In this document: positions 22,290 to 23,487 of the stretch, in pieces | Layout: each line of letters begins with the position of its first letter | Position numbering within the stretch: the first letter of the stretch is position 1 | Assembly: GCF_000966975.1 (NCBI RefSeq) | Contig: NZ_JZWV01000126.1 | Location: 1-23,487 of the forward strand | Direction of reading: 5' to 3' | DNA length: 23,487 bases | DNA from: Streptomyces katrae | GTDB lineage: Bacteria > Actinomycetota > Actinomycetes > Streptomycetales > Streptomycetaceae | Program-made: the position numbers and the translations under genes | The notes under the pieces: model-generated | The model's database searches: none | What the model was told of the DNA's origin: nothing | Seen by the model: only the letters and a program-made list of their open reading frames with translations

Positions 22290-23261
22290 ATGCCCAAGTC
22301 CGTCCGAGCCGCGTCCGCCCTGCTGGCCGGTCTCCTCGCCGGCGGCCTCGCCCTGCTCCCCGCCGGCCCGGCGTACGCCGCCGACCCGACCACGATGACC
22401 AGCGGCTTCTACACCGACCCCGACAACTCCGCCCTGCGGTGGACCACCGCGAACCCCGGCGACGGCCGGGCCGCGGCGATCCGGGCGTCCATCGCCAACA
22501 CCCCGGCGGCCCGCTGGTTCGGCAACTGGAGCGGCGACATCGCCGCGGCCGCCGGCTCCTACGCCGGCCGCGCGGCCTCTGTCGGCAAACTGCCGGTCCT
22601 GGTCGCGTACAACATCCCCGACCGGGACATCTGCGCCGGTCAATCCGGCGGCGGCGCCGGGAGCCGGGCCGCCTACGAGAGCTGGATCGCCGCCTTCGCC
22701 GGCGGCATCGGCAACCGCCCGGCCGTCGTCATCCTCGAACCCGACGCGCTCGGGCACGAGAGCTGCATGACGGCCGGCCAGATCGCCGAGCGCAACGCCA
22801 TGCTCAAGTACGCGATCGCCCAGTTCAACGCCAAGGCACCCAACACCTGGGTCTACCTCGACGCCGGGAACGCCGGCTGGATCGGCGCCACGGCCATGGC
22901 CCAGCAGCTCGCCGCCGCCGGGGTCGGCGGGGCGCACGGCTTCGCGCTGAACGTCTCCAACTACTTCACCACCGACCAGAACAGCTCCTACGGCAACGCC
23001 GTCAACTCGGCCCTGCGCCCCTACGGCTACACGAAGCCGTTCGTCATCGACACCAGCCGCAACGGCAACGGCTCCAACGGCCAGTGGTGCAACCCCGCCG
23101 GCCGCCGGACCGGTACGCCCAGCCAACGCGGGGGCGGTGCCGAGATGCTGCTGTGGATCAAGATCCCCGGCGAGTCGGACGGAAACTGCGGCGTCGGGGC
23201 GGGCTCCTCGGCCGGGCAGTTCCTGCCGGAGGTCGCCTACAAGATGATCTACGGCTACTGA
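22290..23261 (+). CDS. Secreted GH6 cellulase (endoglucanase-like), catalytic domain only
   Basis: 323 residues from ATG 22290, with AGGAGG at 22277-22282. A Sec signal peptide spans residues 1-30 (RAASALLAGLLAGGLALLPAGPAYA). The rest is a GH6 barrel: RWFGNWSGD, LVAYNIPDRDICAGQSGGG (D111/D113 region), general acid D152 in VILEPDALGH, VYLDAGNAGWIG, FALNVSNYFTT, D254 in FVIDTSRNGNGSNGQWCNPAGR, and AEMLLWIKIPGESDGNCG. Four cysteines (about 115, 159, 267, 300) fit the two conserved disulfides. There is no cellulose-binding module or linker, so it is a compact bacterial GH6 enzyme of endoglucanase size. It hydrolyses beta-1,4-glucan with inversion outside the cell. It is probably transcribed separately from the GH3-GH43 operon. 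Confidence 0.95.
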   Translation: MPKSVRAASALLAGLLAGGLALLPAGPAYAADPTTMTSGFYTDPDNSALRWTTANPGDGRAAAIRASIANTPAARWFGNWSGDIAAAAGSYAGRAASVGKLPVLVAYNIPDRDICAGQSGGGAGSRAAYESWIAAFAGGIGNRPAVVILEPDALGHESCMTAGQIAERNAMLKYAIAQFNAKAPNTWVYLDAGNAGWIGATAMAQQLAAAGVGGAHGFALNVSNYFTTDQNSSYGNAVNSALRPYGYTKPFVIDTSRNGNGSNGQWCNPAGRRTGTPSQRGGGAEMLLWIKIPGESDGNCGVGAGSSAGQFLPEVAYKMIYGY

Positions 23262-23298
23262 GCCCGCACGCGGATCCACTCCGCCGCACTCCTCCCTC

Positions 23299-23345
23299 TC
23301 CGTGCTCCTCCTTCCGTGCTCCTCCCTCCGTCCGTGCTCCTTCCC
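23299..23345. repeat. Pyrimidine-rich CCGTGCTCC repeats after the GH6 gene
   Basis: The unit TCCGTGCTCCT appears three times (from about 23299, 23313 and 23331) inside a C/T-rich strip running from about 23280 to 23350, followed by a partial CTGCTCTC. It lies between GH6 and the next start codon. No hairpin forms, because one strand is nearly all pyrimidine. Function unknown; probably slippage-prone. Confidence 0.75.
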
Positions 23346-23370
23346 TGCTCTCAGCCCTGGAGGCTCATTC

Positions 23371-23487
23371 ATGGGATCGAACGCCACTCCCCCGCCCCTC
23401 GTCCACCGCAGGACCCGGGGTTTACGCGCGGCCCTGGCCGTCGCCGTCCTCGGTGCGGCCGCCGTGCTGGCGGCTCCGCCGGCCGCA
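23371..23487 (+). CDS. Start of a secreted protein (cut by the window end)
   Basis: ATG 23371 follows a good TGGAGG at 23358-23363. The 39 codons present encode a typical Sec or Tat-like signal peptide: MGSNATPPPLVHRRTRGLRA, then the hydrophobic stretch ALAVAVLGAAAVLAAPPAA. The mature protein lies outside the window. The position directly after a GH6 cellulase suggests another secreted polysaccharide-degrading enzyme such as a second cellulase, but nothing in the visible part proves it. Confidence 0.75.
   Translation, partial: MGSNATPPPLVHRRTRGLRAALAVAVLGAAAVLAAPPAA

Noticed and set aside
21645..23387. 580-codon frame opposite GH43 and GH6
   Set aside because: Antisense to two enzymes with intact catalytic motifs; no independent coding evidence.

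Overview
The DNA is very GC-rich, with strong third-codon-position GC, GTG and TTG start codons, many 4-bp stop/start overlaps, a carbohydrate ABC importer encoded without its ATPase, and secreted glycoside hydrolases. This points to a chromosomal segment of a Streptomyces or closely related Streptomycetaceae. I see no tRNA, rRNA, CRISPR array, insertion sequence or phage gene.

Layout. (1) 1-690: the 3' part of an unrecognised gene, interrupted by an in-frame TAG that lies inside a 24-bp tandem duplication. (2) 723-2595: a divergent pair, an ArsR/HTH_20-type regulator and an MFS exporter, sharing a perfect 12+12 bp inverted repeat. (3) 2821-3321: a small hypothetical gene. (4) 3353-6310: a stress/signalling block. 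Winged-helix regulator, STAS anti-anti-sigma protein, stand-alone CBM48-like domain and hemerythrin-like protein are read leftward; a membrane-anchored PP2C/SpoIIE-type phosphatase is read rightward. (5) 6337-12524: a fructose phosphotransferase locus. A DeoR-type regulator, fruK and fruA run leftward; ptsH and ptsI run rightward. (6) 12599-22196: a hemicellulose (xylan/arabinoxylan) utilisation locus. The leftward arm holds a solute-binding lipoprotein, two permeases and a secreted GH62 arabinofuranosidase with a ricin-type CBM13 domain. The divergent rightward arm holds a LacI regulator, an intracellular GH3 enzyme and an intracellular GH43 enzyme. It resembles the bxl (xylobiose uptake) loci known in streptomycetes. 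(7) 22290 to the end: a secreted GH6 cellulase and the start of another secreted protein.

How the parts fit: GH62 would strip arabinose from arabinoxylan outside the cell, the ABC importer would take up the oligosaccharides (energised by an ATPase encoded elsewhere, probably MsiK), and the GH3 and GH43 enzymes would hydrolyse them inside. LacI-type operators stand in front of the importer, GH62 and GH6, each with a different half-site.

The most notable observation is that three genes are each broken by a short tandem duplication: 24 bp with a stop in copy 2, 16 bp and 20 bp. Removing one copy restores a full-length open frame in every case. Two of the three hit the same pathway, the fructose-operon regulator and PTS enzyme I. 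Further tandem repeats occur in the fruA linker (3 x 42 bp), before the regulator (2 x 10 bp) and after the GH6 gene. This is either a real mutational signature with consequences for PTS function, or a systematic sequencing/assembly artefact.
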